Assembly (NCBI RefSeq): GCF_002287075.1
Contig: NZ_NSKE01000003.1
Coordinates: 186,001 to 250,000, forward strand
Reading direction: 5' to 3'
DNA from: Fodinibius salipaludis
GTDB lineage: Bacteria > Bacteroidota > Rhodothermia > Balneolales > Balneolaceae
DNA length: 64,000 nt
Position numbers and translations under genes: made by a program. The first letter of the stretch is position 1. Each line of letters opens with the position of its first letter. Below the pieces are notes generated by a model. That model was given only the letters and a program-made list of their open reading frames with translations, was not told the origin of the DNA and searched no databases. Shown one piece after another: positions 17,347-27,600 of this stretch.

Positions 17347-19023
17347 TTGAACTGGTATTTAAATCTTATTGATATCCTGATCTTGGTTTTCGTGCTGGTA
17401 ATGGCACGTCATACTTTGCTCAGGGGACGTTATTTTTTACACATTTTTCAGCAAAACGGATATAAGCTCAACGAGTTTTGGTACTGGCTTGTCCAACACT
17501 GGAATCAGCGTGTCATAACTGTTGAGCACGTATTGTATAATGTCATCATTTTTGTTTTGCTGATTTTCCTCTCTAATGCGGTTACGGGCAGTGCGGCCAT
17601 TATCATTTTGGCTGTTTTTGGAATTTCCTGGTTTGGCCCCTTCAACTATTACGGTGGGGAAGAATCTAAAAAGCCGCTTGTATTTACTCCGCGGATGATT
17701 CGCCTGACTATTCCTTTCGCAATATTATCGCTTTTATTACCTGTTGCAGTAACCTTTATTTCGTATGCAGGATATATTCCCTTCACCGAAATGACTATCA
17801 AAAATTCCGGGTTGTATGCCGCCGATATGTATCTACTTGCTTTCGGATGGGTGCTGGGCCATGCGCTTATTCCATTTTTCATTTTTGCGGCCGCCCTCAT
17901 TACCAAACCTATAGAGGCATACGTCCACCGGCACTTTATTAAACTGGCCAAACAAAAGCTTTCCCAGATGCCCGACCTAACGGTTATTGCTATTACCGGC
18001 AGCTACGGCAAGACGAGCACAAAGTTCATGATTCGTGACCTGCTGAGCGAACGGTATTCCGTCTGTTCAACGCCGGGTAGCTATAATACGCCGATGGGCA
18101 TTTGCAAAGTTATCAACAACGATCTGGAAGCCCGTCACCAAATTCTCGTACTCGAGATGGGCGCCCGCTACGAGGGTAATATTGATGATCTTTGCGATAT
18201 TGCCGAGCCCGATATTTCGGTTGTCACTAATGTGGGGGTCGCTCATCTCGAAACGTTTGGCTCACAGGATGCCATCGCTCGAACCAAATCCACTATTGTA
18301 AAGCGCACCAAGCCAAACGGTAAAGCAGTCCTCAACGCTGACGATGAACGAGTTAGGACCATGGCCGATCTTCGGGATGATTTAGAGTTTACTTTTGTGG
18401 GACTTGAATCTGGTGATATCCGTGCTAAGAATATTCAATATGGCCCCGAAGGAATGACATTTGTTATAACTGTGGATGATCAGCAAGAACAGGAATTTAC
18501 TATGCAGCTGCTGGGATCCCACAACGTGCAAAATATGCTGCTGGCCGTGGGAGTTGCCCGATCATTCGGACTCCGGCTCACCACCATGGCAATGGCCGCT
18601 TCACGCATGGAGCCCGTAGAACACCGCCTGGAGCTGAAGTCGCAGAACGGCATTACTGTCATTGATGATGCTTTTAACTCGAATCCCGTGGGCGCTAAAA
18701 ATGCTGTTGAAACACTGGTGGCTTTTGATAGCGGACGCAAAATTATCATTACTCCCGGGATGATTGAATTGGGCGATTTACAGGAGGAAAAGAATTGTGA
18801 ATTCGGTGAGCAGGTCGGAAAGGCTGGTTTAGATCTGGTTATCCTTGTGGGACAAAACCAAACACAACCGATTAAAGAAGGCATTGCATCAACCGGCTTT
18901 GATATGAAAAATGTAAAAACGGTAAATAGCCTTCATGAAGCTAACCAAACAATGCAAAACTTTGCCCAAGAAGGCGATGTAGTGCTTTACGAAAACGACC
19001 TACCGGACAGTTTTAATGAATAA
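17347..19023 (+). CDS. Membrane-anchored Mur ligase-family protein (MurF-like)
   Basis: 558 aa from a TTG start. The first 190 residues carry about five hydrophobic segments (7-20, 62-78, 82-97, 119-140, 158-185). A Mur ligase core follows: ATP-binding GSYGKTST at 218-225, CSTPGSYNTPMGICKVI, VLEMGARYEGNIDDL, VTNVGVAHLETFGS, and the C-terminal ligase domain EHRLELKSQNGITVIDDAFN. MurF adds D-Ala-D-Ala to UDP-MurNAc-tripeptide and is normally soluble with an N-terminal UDP-binding domain, which is missing here and replaced by membrane helices. It may therefore act on a lipid-linked or other substrate, or be an accessory MurF. No mur cluster is adjacent. Confidence 0.8.
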   Translation: MNWYLNLIDILILVFVLVMARHTLLRGRYFLHIFQQNGYKLNEFWYWLVQHWNQRVITVEHVLYNVIIFVLLIFLSNAVTGSAAIIILAVFGISWFGPFNYYGGEESKKPLVFTPRMIRLTIPFAILSLLLPVAVTFISYAGYIPFTEMTIKNSGLYAADMYLLAFGWVLGHALIPFFIFAAALITKPIEAYVHRHFIKLAKQKLSQMPDLTVIAITGSYGKTSTKFMIRDLLSERYSVCSTPGSYNTPMGICKVINNDLEARHQILVLEMGARYEGNIDDLCDIAEPDISVVTNVGVAHLETFGSQDAIARTKSTIVKRTKPNGKAVLNADDERVRTMADLRDDLEFTFVGLESGDIRAKNIQYGPEGMTFVITVDDQQEQEFTMQLLGSHNVQNMLLAVGVARSFGLRLTTMAMAASRMEPVEHRLELKSQNGITVIDDAFNSNPVGAKNAVETLVAFDSGRKIIITPGMIELGDLQEEKNCEFGEQVGKAGLDLVILVGQNQTQPIKEGIASTGFDMKNVKTVNSLHEANQTMQNFAQEGDVVLYENDLPDSFNE

Positions 19024-19030
19024 CGTTTTA

Positions 19031-19110
19031 GACCCGCAGGGTTTTCAAAATATTACTATAACCAATTATTTTTCACTTTAACTTTCCACCAAAAGAACCC
19101 CTGCGGTGTT
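19031..19110. repeat. ACCCGCAGGGTTTTC inverted repeat element (copy 2)
   Basis: GACCCGCAGGGTTTTC at 19031-19046 and GAACCCCTGCGGTGTT at 19095-19110 form the same kind of inverted pair as the element at 13561-13638, with a 48-nt AT-rich spacer. It lies directly after the Mur ligase-like gene and before the convergent aminopeptidase, where a bidirectional terminator would be useful. Confidence 0.5.
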
Positions 19111-19201
19111 ATTGCAATACAAAAAGTTTAACAGGATGAAGGACACCCCTCAAAAGTGGCTTCATCTCATTTAGAGCTTATCTAATATATCTAACTGCCA
19201 A

Positions 19202-20536
19202 TTACCCAGCCATAATTTTCTCTATTTCATCTCGCTCTTTTGGAACAGTCGTCATATTTTCGCAGCCGTCTTCAGTAACGATGATGTTATCCTCAATACG
19301 AACGCCACCAAAGTCCATCATATCGTTCAGCTTCGAAGCATTCAGGAATTTTGAAGCCTTATCATTTTCAAGGGCAGGTTTTAAGAGTGCAGGGACAAAA
19401 TAGAGTCCCGGCTCGATGGTTAGCACCATGCTCGGCTGCAACGTTCGCCGCATTCGCAGATACTTAATACCTGGGCGTTCAATGCGCTCTACTCCTTTTG
19501 GATATCCACCTACGTCATGGGTATCCAGTCCAAGAAAGTGGCCGAGTCCGTGTGGAAAGAAAAGCGCGAAAATATCCTCTTCCATAAGGTCATCGATCGC
19601 CCCTTTTACGATATTGGCATCCTTAAGCCCCTGCATCATCACGCGCGCTGCCAGAATATGCAGATCCTCCATTTTTGCTTTGGGTTTTGCTGCATCAATA
19701 ACCTGTTTTTGAGCTTCCAACACCGCTTCATAAATTTCAGCTTGTGTATTCGTAAATGCTCCGTTGGCGGGATAGGTCCGCGTAAAGTCCGAAGCATAGC
19801 CGTTACATTCATAACCGGCATCAATCAAAAACAGGTCGCCGTCTTTTATCTCGCGGTTGTTTTCAACATAATGGAGAATGGCGCTGTTTTCTCCCGCCGC
19901 AAAAATACCGTTGTAGGCATCCTGCATCAGACCATTTTTAATCTGATGATAATCGAACACCGCCTTCATCTCGTGCTCATATTTGCCGGGCTCCAGCGCC
20001 TTTAGCACGGCCTTATGGGCGATATTGTTTACGCGAGCCGCCTCCCGCATCTGATCGAGTTCCCAGTCTGTTTTGAAAACTCGGCAGTGCGTCAAGGCAT
20101 CTTCAAGGGTATCGAGATCGATAGGCAGGTCTCGCTCAAACTTTTCTATGAATTCGGCTTGCTCCTCTTCAACACAGTAAATTTTCTCGGGAGCTAATTC
20201 TTGAAGAACCTGGGGTAGTTTGGCCTCGTAATGAAGATGGTCGGGCTGATAGTCATCCTGAAGTTGCTCCTTTGATTTTACGCGTCCGTGCCAAACCGCA
20301 TACTGAGCATCGCGATTGGGAGCAAACAGGTGATAATCCTGGTTTTTAAGATCAAGGATGAGATGGAAGTCCGGCTCATTTACTCCGGTCAGATACCAAA
20401 AATTTGACTCCTGACGAAAAGGAAACTCATAGTCGGTATCGTAACGATACATCAAGTCTGCTCCTTTCATATAAACGATAGCAGATTCCTTGTCATCAAG
20501 AAGTGAAAATAGTTTTTCGCGGTGTAAATGATGCAT
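19202..20536 (-). CDS. pepP: Xaa-Pro aminopeptidase (aminopeptidase P)
   Basis: 444 aa, M24B family. Removes N-terminal residues preceding proline. The N-terminal aminopeptidase-P domain (about 1-135) includes FPFRQESNFWYLTGVNEPDF. The pita-bread catalytic domain shows the metal ligands: D in LIDAGYECNGYASDFTRT (both Asp), H in FFPHGLGHFLGLDTHDVGG, E in VLTIEPGLYFVP and E in GGVRIEDNIIVTEDG. The length matches E. coli PepP. There is no signal peptide, so it is cytoplasmic. It is followed in the same direction by the HsdR_N-like gene 78 bp upstream of its start. Confidence 0.94.
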   Translation of the reverse strand: MHHLHREKLFSLLDDKESAIVYMKGADLMYRYDTDYEFPFRQESNFWYLTGVNEPDFHLILDLKNQDYHLFAPNRDAQYAVWHGRVKSKEQLQDDYQPDHLHYEAKLPQVLQELAPEKIYCVEEEQAEFIEKFERDLPIDLDTLEDALTHCRVFKTDWELDQMREAARVNNIAHKAVLKALEPGKYEHEMKAVFDYHQIKNGLMQDAYNGIFAAGENSAILHYVENNREIKDGDLFLIDAGYECNGYASDFTRTYPANGAFTNTQAEIYEAVLEAQKQVIDAAKPKAKMEDLHILAARVMMQGLKDANIVKGAIDDLMEEDIFALFFPHGLGHFLGLDTHDVGGYPKGVERIERPGIKYLRMRRTLQPSMVLTIEPGLYFVPALLKPALENDKASKFLNASKLNDMMDFGGVRIEDNIIVTEDGCENMTTVPKERDEIEKIMAG

Positions 20537-20614
20537 AGAACAAAGTTTTTAAATGAAAATGAGAGGTGGAAGTTACAGTAAAAGTTGTATCTGACAAACT
20601 AACCAAAACCTGAA

Positions 20615-21541
20615 TTAATTGACATGCTCTATAAATAATGTATCGATCTCTTTTACAATATCATCAACCTTGGTTATTGATTTCAGATCTATATAATTAC
20701 TAAGATCAAAAGTTTTAATTCCCTGTCGAGAATATATCGAGCTATTTCCGTTTTTCTCTGCAAAAAGCACATCTAAATTTACTTCGAGTACGGCCTCGTT
20801 TTCGTTTTCTTTGTTCAGAATAATCACAAATCTATTGCCTCCGAAGGCCGTATTTAACGTTGTCAAAGCCAGACGCCTGTTTTCTGATGTTTGTACGATT
20901 CGATAATAGTGATTGAGATCAATATCAGAAGGACTATTACTGAATGTCAAAAAATTAACTTTTGAACCATCGTTTGGCAGCCAAAGATTAGGCAGTGTTT
21001 CTTCGAGCCATAACCGTAGCTCCGGTGATGCTTTTTCCCCGGCAAATCCACGCTGCTTCCAATCATCAAAGTCGTATTCCGGTTGCTTTTGTTTTCCATC
21101 TAAAAAGTCTGGATGGTGGCCATTCAGTTCATTCACTTTTCCTGATTCCTTATCTATAGCATACCAAAAATCTGAAATGCCGTTGGTCATCAGTAAATAG
21201 GGAGCGCCCACTTTTTGATTATATCGCGCTACCTGCTGGGCCGTTTTCGCAGATATGGACACATACTCTGCCTTGCATTCGATTAATAGCTTAGGATCAA
21301 ATTGCTGGGAATAACAGATCAGGTCGGTTCGCATGGAGGTGTCCCCGAGCTTGCCAATAGCTTCTTCAGTTGAAATGCGATGCTTTGACCATCCCCTCTG
21401 TATCAAGGCCTCCATAATACGCAGCCGAACTCGTTCTTCGGGCAGGTTCTTGAGCGCTTTTTTATGGATGGGATTCCATAGTTTTTTCTGCCGGTCGCGC
21501 CAAACTATTGGAGGATAAATGTGTTTTGCAATACTTGCCAT
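20615..21541 (-). CDS. Orphan type I restriction R-subunit N-terminal domain protein
   Basis: 308 aa. Residues about 35-145 match the HSDR_N nuclease domain: an N-terminal helix-rich part, then the PD-(D/E)xK core, D in MRTDLICYSQQFDPK and E-x-K in LLIECKAEYVSISAKTAQQV, then QVARYNQKVGAPYLLMTNGI. The C-terminal 150 residues are unassigned. There is no helicase domain and no hsdM or hsdS in the window, so this is not a complete restriction system. Similar stand-alone proteins are common in Bacteroidota with unknown roles. The core residues look intact, so it could be an active nuclease. Confidence 0.8.
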   Translation of the reverse strand: MASIAKHIYPPIVWRDRQKKLWNPIHKKALKNLPEERVRLRIMEALIQRGWSKHRISTEEAIGKLGDTSMRTDLICYSQQFDPKLLIECKAEYVSISAKTAQQVARYNQKVGAPYLLMTNGISDFWYAIDKESGKVNELNGHHPDFLDGKQKQPEYDFDDWKQRGFAGEKASPELRLWLEETLPNLWLPNDGSKVNFLTFSNSPSDIDLNHYYRIVQTSENRRLALTTLNTAFGGNRFVIILNKENENEAVLEVNLDVLFAEKNGNSSIYSRQGIKTFDLSNYIDLKSITKVDDIVKEIDTLFIEHVN

Positions 21542-21729
21542 AAGGCTAAATATAGGGATGATTTGAGAACTGCCAAGTTTCCTGCAATATCTGATTATAA
21601 ATCGAACACGCTGACATTATGAAGGACTATGGGAACGTGAGAAATCCTTGTTCAGTTATATGTCATTCAGAATGAAAACAAAGATCTCTTATTAATTTTT
21701 GGGATGATCATTCCCTTGGGCATAAAGTT

Positions 21730-21758
21730 AAAAAGGCCCCGAAATTCGGAGCCTTTTT
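21730..21758 (-). terminator. Intrinsic terminator of the rpmH-yidC operon
   Basis: AAAAAGGC (21730-21737) pairs with GCCTTTTT (21751-21758), with CCGA/TCGG inside and one C-A mismatch. It lies 25 bp past the yidC stop, and the A-run on the plus strand gives the U-tract on the minus strand. It would also work for plus-strand transcripts. Confidence 0.75.
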
Positions 21759-21782
21759 ACACTAAATGAATCTAAGATATTT

Positions 21783-23603
21783 TTAAGCTGCTGCCGCCTC
21801 TTTTTCCTTGTCCATCTGACGGTAGATAATCAATTGTTGACCGATAGATACCACGTTATAAATCAGATAGTAGAGACTAAGTCCGGCCGCAAAATTATTA
21901 AAGATAAATAGCAGCATAAATGGAAAGACGTATTGTAAAGCCTTCATGTTAACGCCGCCGGGGCCACTGCCCCCACCGCCACCGCCAGGTCCCATACCGC
22001 CGGTAAGTTTACTTTGAGCAAACATGGCAGCGGTCATAAGTAGCACAAAACCAGCCACCTGATCACCTAAAAATGGTACGCTAAAGGGGAGACTTAGAAT
22101 ATAGTCCGGTGCCGATAGATCACTGGCCCATAGGAATTCCTGTTGACGGATCATGATAGAATTCTGGAAGAAACGCCAGAGGGTAATCAGGATTGGTAAC
22201 TGCAGAAGGTTAGGCAAACAACCGCCCAAAGGATTTACCCCCTCCTCCTTATACAGTTTCATGGTAGCCTTCTGCTGCTTCTCGGGATCGTCCTCATACT
22301 TCTCCTTGATCTCCTGCATCTTGGGCTGCAGCTCTTTCATAGCTGCCATACTGCGGTAGCTTTTCTTGGTCAATGGATAGAGTACCATTTTGATCAGAAT
22401 AGCGAAGAGGATAATGGCAAATCCGTATCCCATATAATTATCAACAAAACCAAAGTATGGAATAACGAGATACTCAACGATCGGATCCGATATCCAGCTA
22501 AGCCAGCTGTAGCCCGTATCAACCATGCCGTATGTGGTTCCATCATAACCCTGCAATGCGTAATAATCTAACGGCCCTACGAACATGTGAAAAGAGGCGG
22601 TACCTTCCTGTGAAAGATCAGTGGTTATAAACGATTGATACCGGTGCTCGGTTGTTGAAAGATCTGTTTCTCCACTCTGTTCGCCTATAAGATGAGCTCC
22701 TTCTGTGGGATTACTCGTTTCTATGATTTGAGTAAAGAATTTGGTTCGTGTAGATACCCAGTCAATATTTCCATTATAATCCTGGGTATTGCGTCCGGCT
22801 TCACTTAATTTGAGCTGCTCCATCTCTCCACCGGTATATACATATGCTTTTGCATAGGTAGCCTCGGTAGTGGCTGGGTATTTCTCAGTAAAGTTTAGCG
22901 GTGATTTCCATCCAAAGTCAAAGTTACCGCCAATGATATCTTGTTCAAGTCCTTCAAATTCAACATCTAATTTAATCTCGTGGGAATTCCCAAAGAGCGT
23001 GTAGGTATAAATCAGACGTTTTTCGTCACTGATATTTAGTGCATATTTGACCTCGGTAGAATCATTTTCTCCAATAGAGATCGAATCGCCCGGTGTAACT
23101 TGTTCAAAAACCAAGTCTTCGGTTTCGACATTATAGTTTTCACTGGTGAGAAACCCCAATGAGTATGCCGATTCAGTGGTATCCTTGATCATCTGAACCG
23201 GGTTGTGATTCCATGTCTCGTAGTCTTTAAAAGTAATTTTAGATGGACCGGCACCAATATTAGTAAATGTGGCGTTATATAGTGGTGAATCAACCACTAA
23301 TTTTGTGGTATCATCAATACTGGCAGCAGAAAACATTCCCATTTCAGGTTGCTCTTCCTCATCTTGAGTTAAGCGTGCAGGTTCTTGCTCTTGTTCTTTT
23401 TGCTCAGCCTGCTGTTGGGCTACACCTTCTGCTTGTTCCTGGTTTTGTTGCTGGCTATCAGCCTGCGCGGCAGCTATGCTATCCTGACGAGCCTGTTCGG
23501 CTTGCCGTTGTTGTAGTTCCTGTTCCGATGGCATGGAATAGTAGGTCCATGCAACCATTACTAAAAATATTAATATAAATCCGGTTACTGTATTACGATC
23601 CAA
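21783..23603 (-). CDS. yidC: Membrane protein insertase YidC
   Basis: 606 aa. Inserts and folds inner-membrane proteins, alone or with SecYEG. The N-terminal signal-anchor is VTGFILIFLVMVAWTYYSMP (about 6-25), followed by a Gln/Glu-rich linker to about residue 90 and the large periplasmic beta domain (about 95-345). The conserved insertase core starts near IVEYLVIPYFGFVDNYMGYG and contains KKSYRSMAAMKELQPKMQEI (the C1 coiled-coil loop), GGCLPNLLQLPILITLWRFF and YYLIYNVVSIGQQLII. A Gly-rich loop follows at SKLTGGMGPGGGGGGSGPGG. It is the last gene of the rpmH-rnpA-yidD-yidC operon and is followed by a terminator. Confidence 0.97.
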   Translation of the reverse strand: MDRNTVTGFILIFLVMVAWTYYSMPSEQELQQRQAEQARQDSIAAAQADSQQQNQEQAEGVAQQQAEQKEQEQEPARLTQDEEEQPEMGMFSAASIDDTTKLVVDSPLYNATFTNIGAGPSKITFKDYETWNHNPVQMIKDTTESAYSLGFLTSENYNVETEDLVFEQVTPGDSISIGENDSTEVKYALNISDEKRLIYTYTLFGNSHEIKLDVEFEGLEQDIIGGNFDFGWKSPLNFTEKYPATTEATYAKAYVYTGGEMEQLKLSEAGRNTQDYNGNIDWVSTRTKFFTQIIETSNPTEGAHLIGEQSGETDLSTTEHRYQSFITTDLSQEGTASFHMFVGPLDYYALQGYDGTTYGMVDTGYSWLSWISDPIVEYLVIPYFGFVDNYMGYGFAIILFAILIKMVLYPLTKKSYRSMAAMKELQPKMQEIKEKYEDDPEKQQKATMKLYKEEGVNPLGGCLPNLLQLPILITLWRFFQNSIMIRQQEFLWASDLSAPDYILSLPFSVPFLGDQVAGFVLLMTAAMFAQSKLTGGMGPGGGGGGSGPGGVNMKALQYVFPFMLLFIFNNFAAGLSLYYLIYNVVSIGQQLIIYRQMDKEKEAAAA

Positions 23604-23625
23604 AAGAAATCCTCAGTCTATATTG

Positions 23626-23850
23626 TTAATTATTTTTAGGTTCCGGCACAGGGTCGTGTCCGCCTTTACTCCAGGGATGACAACTGCCCACCCGTTTTAT
23701 GGTCAGCCATAATCCTTTAAGCATACCATGTTTTTGGAATGCTTTGATACTGTATTGGCTACAGGTTGGATGGTACCGACAGCTGTTAGGCATCCATGGA
23801 GAAATGATTAATTGATATAAGCGGACAAGTCCTATAAAGAGATACTTCAT
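23626..23850 (-). CDS. yidD: Membrane protein insertion efficiency factor YidD
   Basis: 74 aa. Contains the family signature [20 protein letters not shown] followed by [12 protein letters not shown], with conserved cysteines, and [17 protein letters not shown] near the end. YidD assists YidC-dependent insertion at the inner membrane. Its ATG overlaps the rnpA stop by 4 bp (ATGA-type junction at 23847-23850), and yidC starts 22 bp after its stop, so translational coupling is likely. Confidence 0.95.
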   Translation of the reverse strand: MKYLFIGLVRLYQLIISPWMPNSCRYHPTCSQYSIKAFQKHGMLKGLWLTIKRVGSCHPWSKGGHDPVPEPKNN

Positions 23851-24284
23851 GAATGGCCGGGAGAAGTAGTAGAGAGTTGGTCTCGAACTTTGCTTAGCAA
23901 AGCGATAACATTATGTTCCACATCAGCGTAATTTGCATTTGTCGTCTTTGCCATCAGCGCCCCGTGAAACATTTTACCAGCATTTTCAATAGGTTCAGAT
24001 AAGATACTCTGGTGATGCCGATATGCTTCTTTAAGGAGCCGTTTCATGCGATTTCGTTTATTTGCTTTTCCCAAGCTTTTTTTGACGACAAATCCCATAA
24101 GGCAGCCGGAAGAATCTGATTCCAAAATCTTGAACCGCAGGTCAACAAAAGTATTGCGGATGGTTTTTGCATCTTTTTCAAACAGACGCTGAAAGTTCTT
24201 CCGGCCCCTTAATATTTTGGCTCTGGGCAAACTCTTATCATCAGCAGAGCCAGAAATATGATTACTTGGGTCCTTGTTCATCAC
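23847..24284 (-). CDS. rnpA: Ribonuclease P protein component
   Basis: 145 aa. Protein cofactor of RNase P, which matures tRNA 5' ends. The basic core shows [40 protein letters not shown] and [10 protein letters not shown], the RNR motif that contacts the RNase P RNA. The N-terminal 25 residues ([20 protein letters not shown]) are an extension overlapping the end of rpmH. If real, its translation would be coupled to L34; an internal start nearer [11 protein letters not shown] cannot be excluded. Confidence 0.92.
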   Translation of the reverse strand: MMNKDPSNHISGSADDKSLPRAKILRGRKNFQRLFEKDAKTIRNTFVDLRFKILESDSSGCLMGFVVKKSLGKANKRNRMKRLLKEAYRHHQSILSEPIENAGKMFHGALMAKTTNANYADVEHNVIALLSKVRDQLSTTSPGHS

Positions 24285-24417
24285 TAATGGTTAGGCTGTG
24301 ACGTCCTTTTTTACGGCGCTTCTTCAACACCTTTCTTCCGTTCTTGCTGCTGTTGCGCTTACGGAAACCATGCTTGGATTTGCGCTTCTTGCTGCTTGGT
24401 TGGTAAGTACGTTTCAT
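24262..24417 (-). CDS. rpmH: Ribosomal protein bL34
   Basis: Found by reading the minus strand. The ATG at 24417 opens [20 protein letters not shown], followed by [20 protein letters not shown] and [11 protein letters not shown], and the stop is at 24262-24264: 51 aa. The MKRTYQPS start and GFR-R-S-NGR-VL--RR-KGR-LT pattern are unmistakable for bL34 of the 50S subunit. The last 23 bp overlap the start of rnpA in another frame, so rpmH and rnpA are probably translationally coupled. The conserved order rpmH-rnpA-yidD-yidC supports the call. A plus-strand frame over this region is a shadow. Confidence 0.97.
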   Translation of the reverse strand: MKRTYQPSSKKRKSKHGFRKRNSSKNGRKVLKKRRKKGRHSLTISDEQGPK

Positions 24418-24636
24418 TGTTACAAATTGGTTTATGAAAATTCAATTCTTAGAGAGACTCCTAAAATAAAAATAAAATTAGACAATAAGAACCTTAAATT
24501 ATCGGTTACATTAAGGTGCGTAGGTATTGGTCTGATTTTCAAAAATACCTGATATGCCGTTAAATAATTTGAACAGGCACTGCGTATACTGTAACTTTCA
24601 CAAATCACAAAAATTGCACGAGACCCGTATTATTTT
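24418..24636. other. Divergent promoter region rpmH / secA
   Basis: 219 AT-rich bases between the divergent rpmH and secA starts. They must hold both promoters. I looked for DnaA boxes because rpmH often neighbours oriC, and found no cluster of TTATNCACA-like sites, so there is no support for an origin here. Confidence 0.4.
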
Positions 24637-27600
24637 ATGTTCGATACATTAAGCGAAACGGTTGGAGATGTTCTAACCTCAATTTTTGGTACCAAAAGTG
24701 ATCGCGATCTTAAAAAAATCTGGCCCATCGTTGAAAAAGTAAATGAACACTACGAGGGCATGGAGCAGCTTTCTGACGAGGAGTTGAAGCAAAAGACAGA
24801 AAGCTTTCGTCAGAAAATTGAGGATGCCACCAAAGAAATTAATGAAGAAATAGAGTCTTTAAAAGAGACTCTCAACAGCGATGAGGAGTTATCCGTAAAT
24901 CGGCGGCGCGAACTCGCTGAAGAGTTAGATGATCTCAAACAGGAACAAACAGACACTATTGAAGATGTGTTGGAGGAAATTCTTCCTGAAGCTTTCGCCG
25001 TAATGAAAGATACCTGTCGCCGGTTTTTGGGCGAAAAATGGATGGTGGGCGGCAATATGAATGAATGGAGCATGGTGCCATACGATGTTCAGATTGCTGG
25101 TGCCATTGCGATGCATCAGGGCAAAATTGCTGAAATGAAAACCGGTGAAGGTAAAACGCTGGCTGCTATTATGCCGGCTTATCTGAATGCACTCAGTGGT
25201 CGCGGGGTGCATATTGTTACTGTTAATAATTACCTGGCCAAGCGTGATGCCGAATGGAACGAGCCGCTGTTCAATTTTCATGGCCTCGAGGTGGATTGTG
25301 TTGACCTTTACGATCCTAATTCTCAGCCACGCCGCGAAGCCTATCAGGCTGATATCACCTATGGAACCAATAACGAGTTTGGATTTGATTACCTCCGTGA
25401 TAACATGGTAATCAACTCCGAACAGCTGGTGCAACGTGATCACAACTTTGCCATTATTGATGAGATAGATTCTATCCTCATTGATGAGGCGCGAACACCT
25501 CTAATTATTTCTGGTCCCGTGCCCGAGGATACACAGTCCGAAAAGTATGAAGAACTCAAGCCACGGGTTGAGTCGTTGGTCAGTGCCCAGAAAAAACTGG
25601 TTGCCAACCTTGTTAAAGAAGGCCAGGAACATCTTGAAGAAGGAAATAGAGAAAAAGCAGGTCTTGCCTTGTATCGCGCCCAACGCGGATTTCCAAAGAA
25701 TAAGAAATTCCGTAAGATGATGCAGGTTCCTGAAAACCAGAAGCTGGTTCAGGAAACGGAAGCTTTTTACCTGCAGGATAACGCACGTCGCCTGCCGGAG
25801 GTTGACGAAGTACTCTACTACTCGGTGGATATGAAGATGAATAACATCGAGATGACCGAAAAGGGACAGGATTTTATAACCAAAGCTGATGAAGAGGAAG
25901 AATTCTTTGTGATTCCTGACCTCGGTACCGAAACCACAGATCTTGACGAAGAGATGGATAAGCTTCGGGAACAAAAGATCAAAGAGATTGAAGAAAATGA
26001 TGAGTGGAGTGAGGAATATAAAGAAGAAAAGATTGAAGAAGCGAAGCAGGAAGTTGCCCAGAAACGTGAACAGCGCCTGAATGAATTACACCGCCTGTTT
26101 GCCGAACGCAGCGATCGTATCCATACAGTAAACCAGCTGCTTAAAGCGTATACGTTGTTTGAACGTGAAGAGGAATACATTGTGCAAGATGGGAAAGTCC
26201 AGATTGTAGATGAGCACACTGGTCGTGTGCTTTCGGGACGACGTTATTCCGACGGACTGCACCAGGCTCTTGAGGCTAAAGAAAATGTAAGTGTTGAGGC
26301 CTCAACACAGACTTATGCAACTATTACGCTGCAGAACTATTTTCGTATGTATAATAAGCTGTCCGGAATGACCGGTACAGCAGCAACGGAGGAGGGCGAA
26401 TTTAATGAAATTTATGACCTCGATGTTGTTATCATTCCTACCAATGAACCGGTAATCCGGGATGACAAAGAAGATCTCGTATTTAGAACTAAGCGCGAAA
26501 AATACAACGCGGCTATTGAACGCATTCGTAGCTATCATGAAAACAAACAGCCGGTGCTTGTGGGTACCACCAGTGTGGATGTTTCGGAAACAATCAGCCG
26601 GATGCTTAAACGCGAGGGTATTCCGCATAATGTACTGAACGCCAAGCATCACGCCCAAGAAAGTGAAATTGTAGAAAATGCCGGTCAGCCGGGTGCCGTT
26701 ACAGTAGCTACCAACATGGCCGGTCGCGGTACCGATATTAAGTTGGCCCCAGGCGTTAAGGAACGCGGCGGACTTGCTATCTTGGGTACCGAACGTCATG
26801 AATCACGACGTATTGACTTACAGCTGCGTGGACGTGCCGGTCGACAGGGTGATCCCGGAGAATCACAGTTCTTTGTATCTCTTGAAGATGATTTGATGCA
26901 GCTCTTTGGATCGGATCGTGTAGCCAATGTAATGGAGCGCCTCAATTTTGAAGAAGGTGAACCTATTACGCATTCCTGGATTACTAAATCCTTGGAGCGT
27001 GCCCAGAGCAAGGTTGAGCAAAACAATTTCAGTATCCGTAAGAAGCAGTTGGAGTATGATGATGTACTGAACAATCAGCGTGAGGTCATCTACAAACGAC
27101 GTAAGCATGCGCTCGAGGGCGATGAGCTTCGCAGCGATATTTATGATATGCTTGAAGACCTCGTAGAAAGTATTGTTGAAGAACATTATCCGCAGGGCGA
27201 ACTCGATAAACTTCGCGACACTATTCTGCGATTTTTGGCAGTTGATATTAAGCTCGATCGAGATGAGATGGGCAGGATGGGCCCCGATGTATTGATTGAT
27301 CATATTATTGAGCGGGCCTACGAGGTGTATCGTCAGAAAGAAGAGATGATCTCCAAGCCGCTGTATCAGGTAATTAAAAATATTAAGAAGTCGGATGCTG
27401 ATAACAAGCCAACGAAGGTGCAGGTTATTTTTACTGACGGTATTCGTCGCCTGCGTGTAGTGGTAGATGTTGATAAGGCCTATGAAAACGAAGGAAAAGA
27501 AGTTGCACGTGCTCTTGAACGTACCGCAGTACTTTCAACGATTGACAGTAAATGGATGGACCACCTGCGTGAGCTTGATTCGGTGAAAGAGGGTATTGGT

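Noticed and set aside
20615-21541. Part of a type I restriction-modification system
   Set aside because: No hsdM, hsdS or helicase domain in the neighbourhood.
24298-24552. Plus-strand 84-codon frame
   Set aside because: It is antisense to rpmH, whose protein sequence is unmistakable; the frame is a shadow.
24418-24636. oriC next to rpmH
   Set aside because: No DnaA-box cluster and no dnaA; the neighbour is secA.
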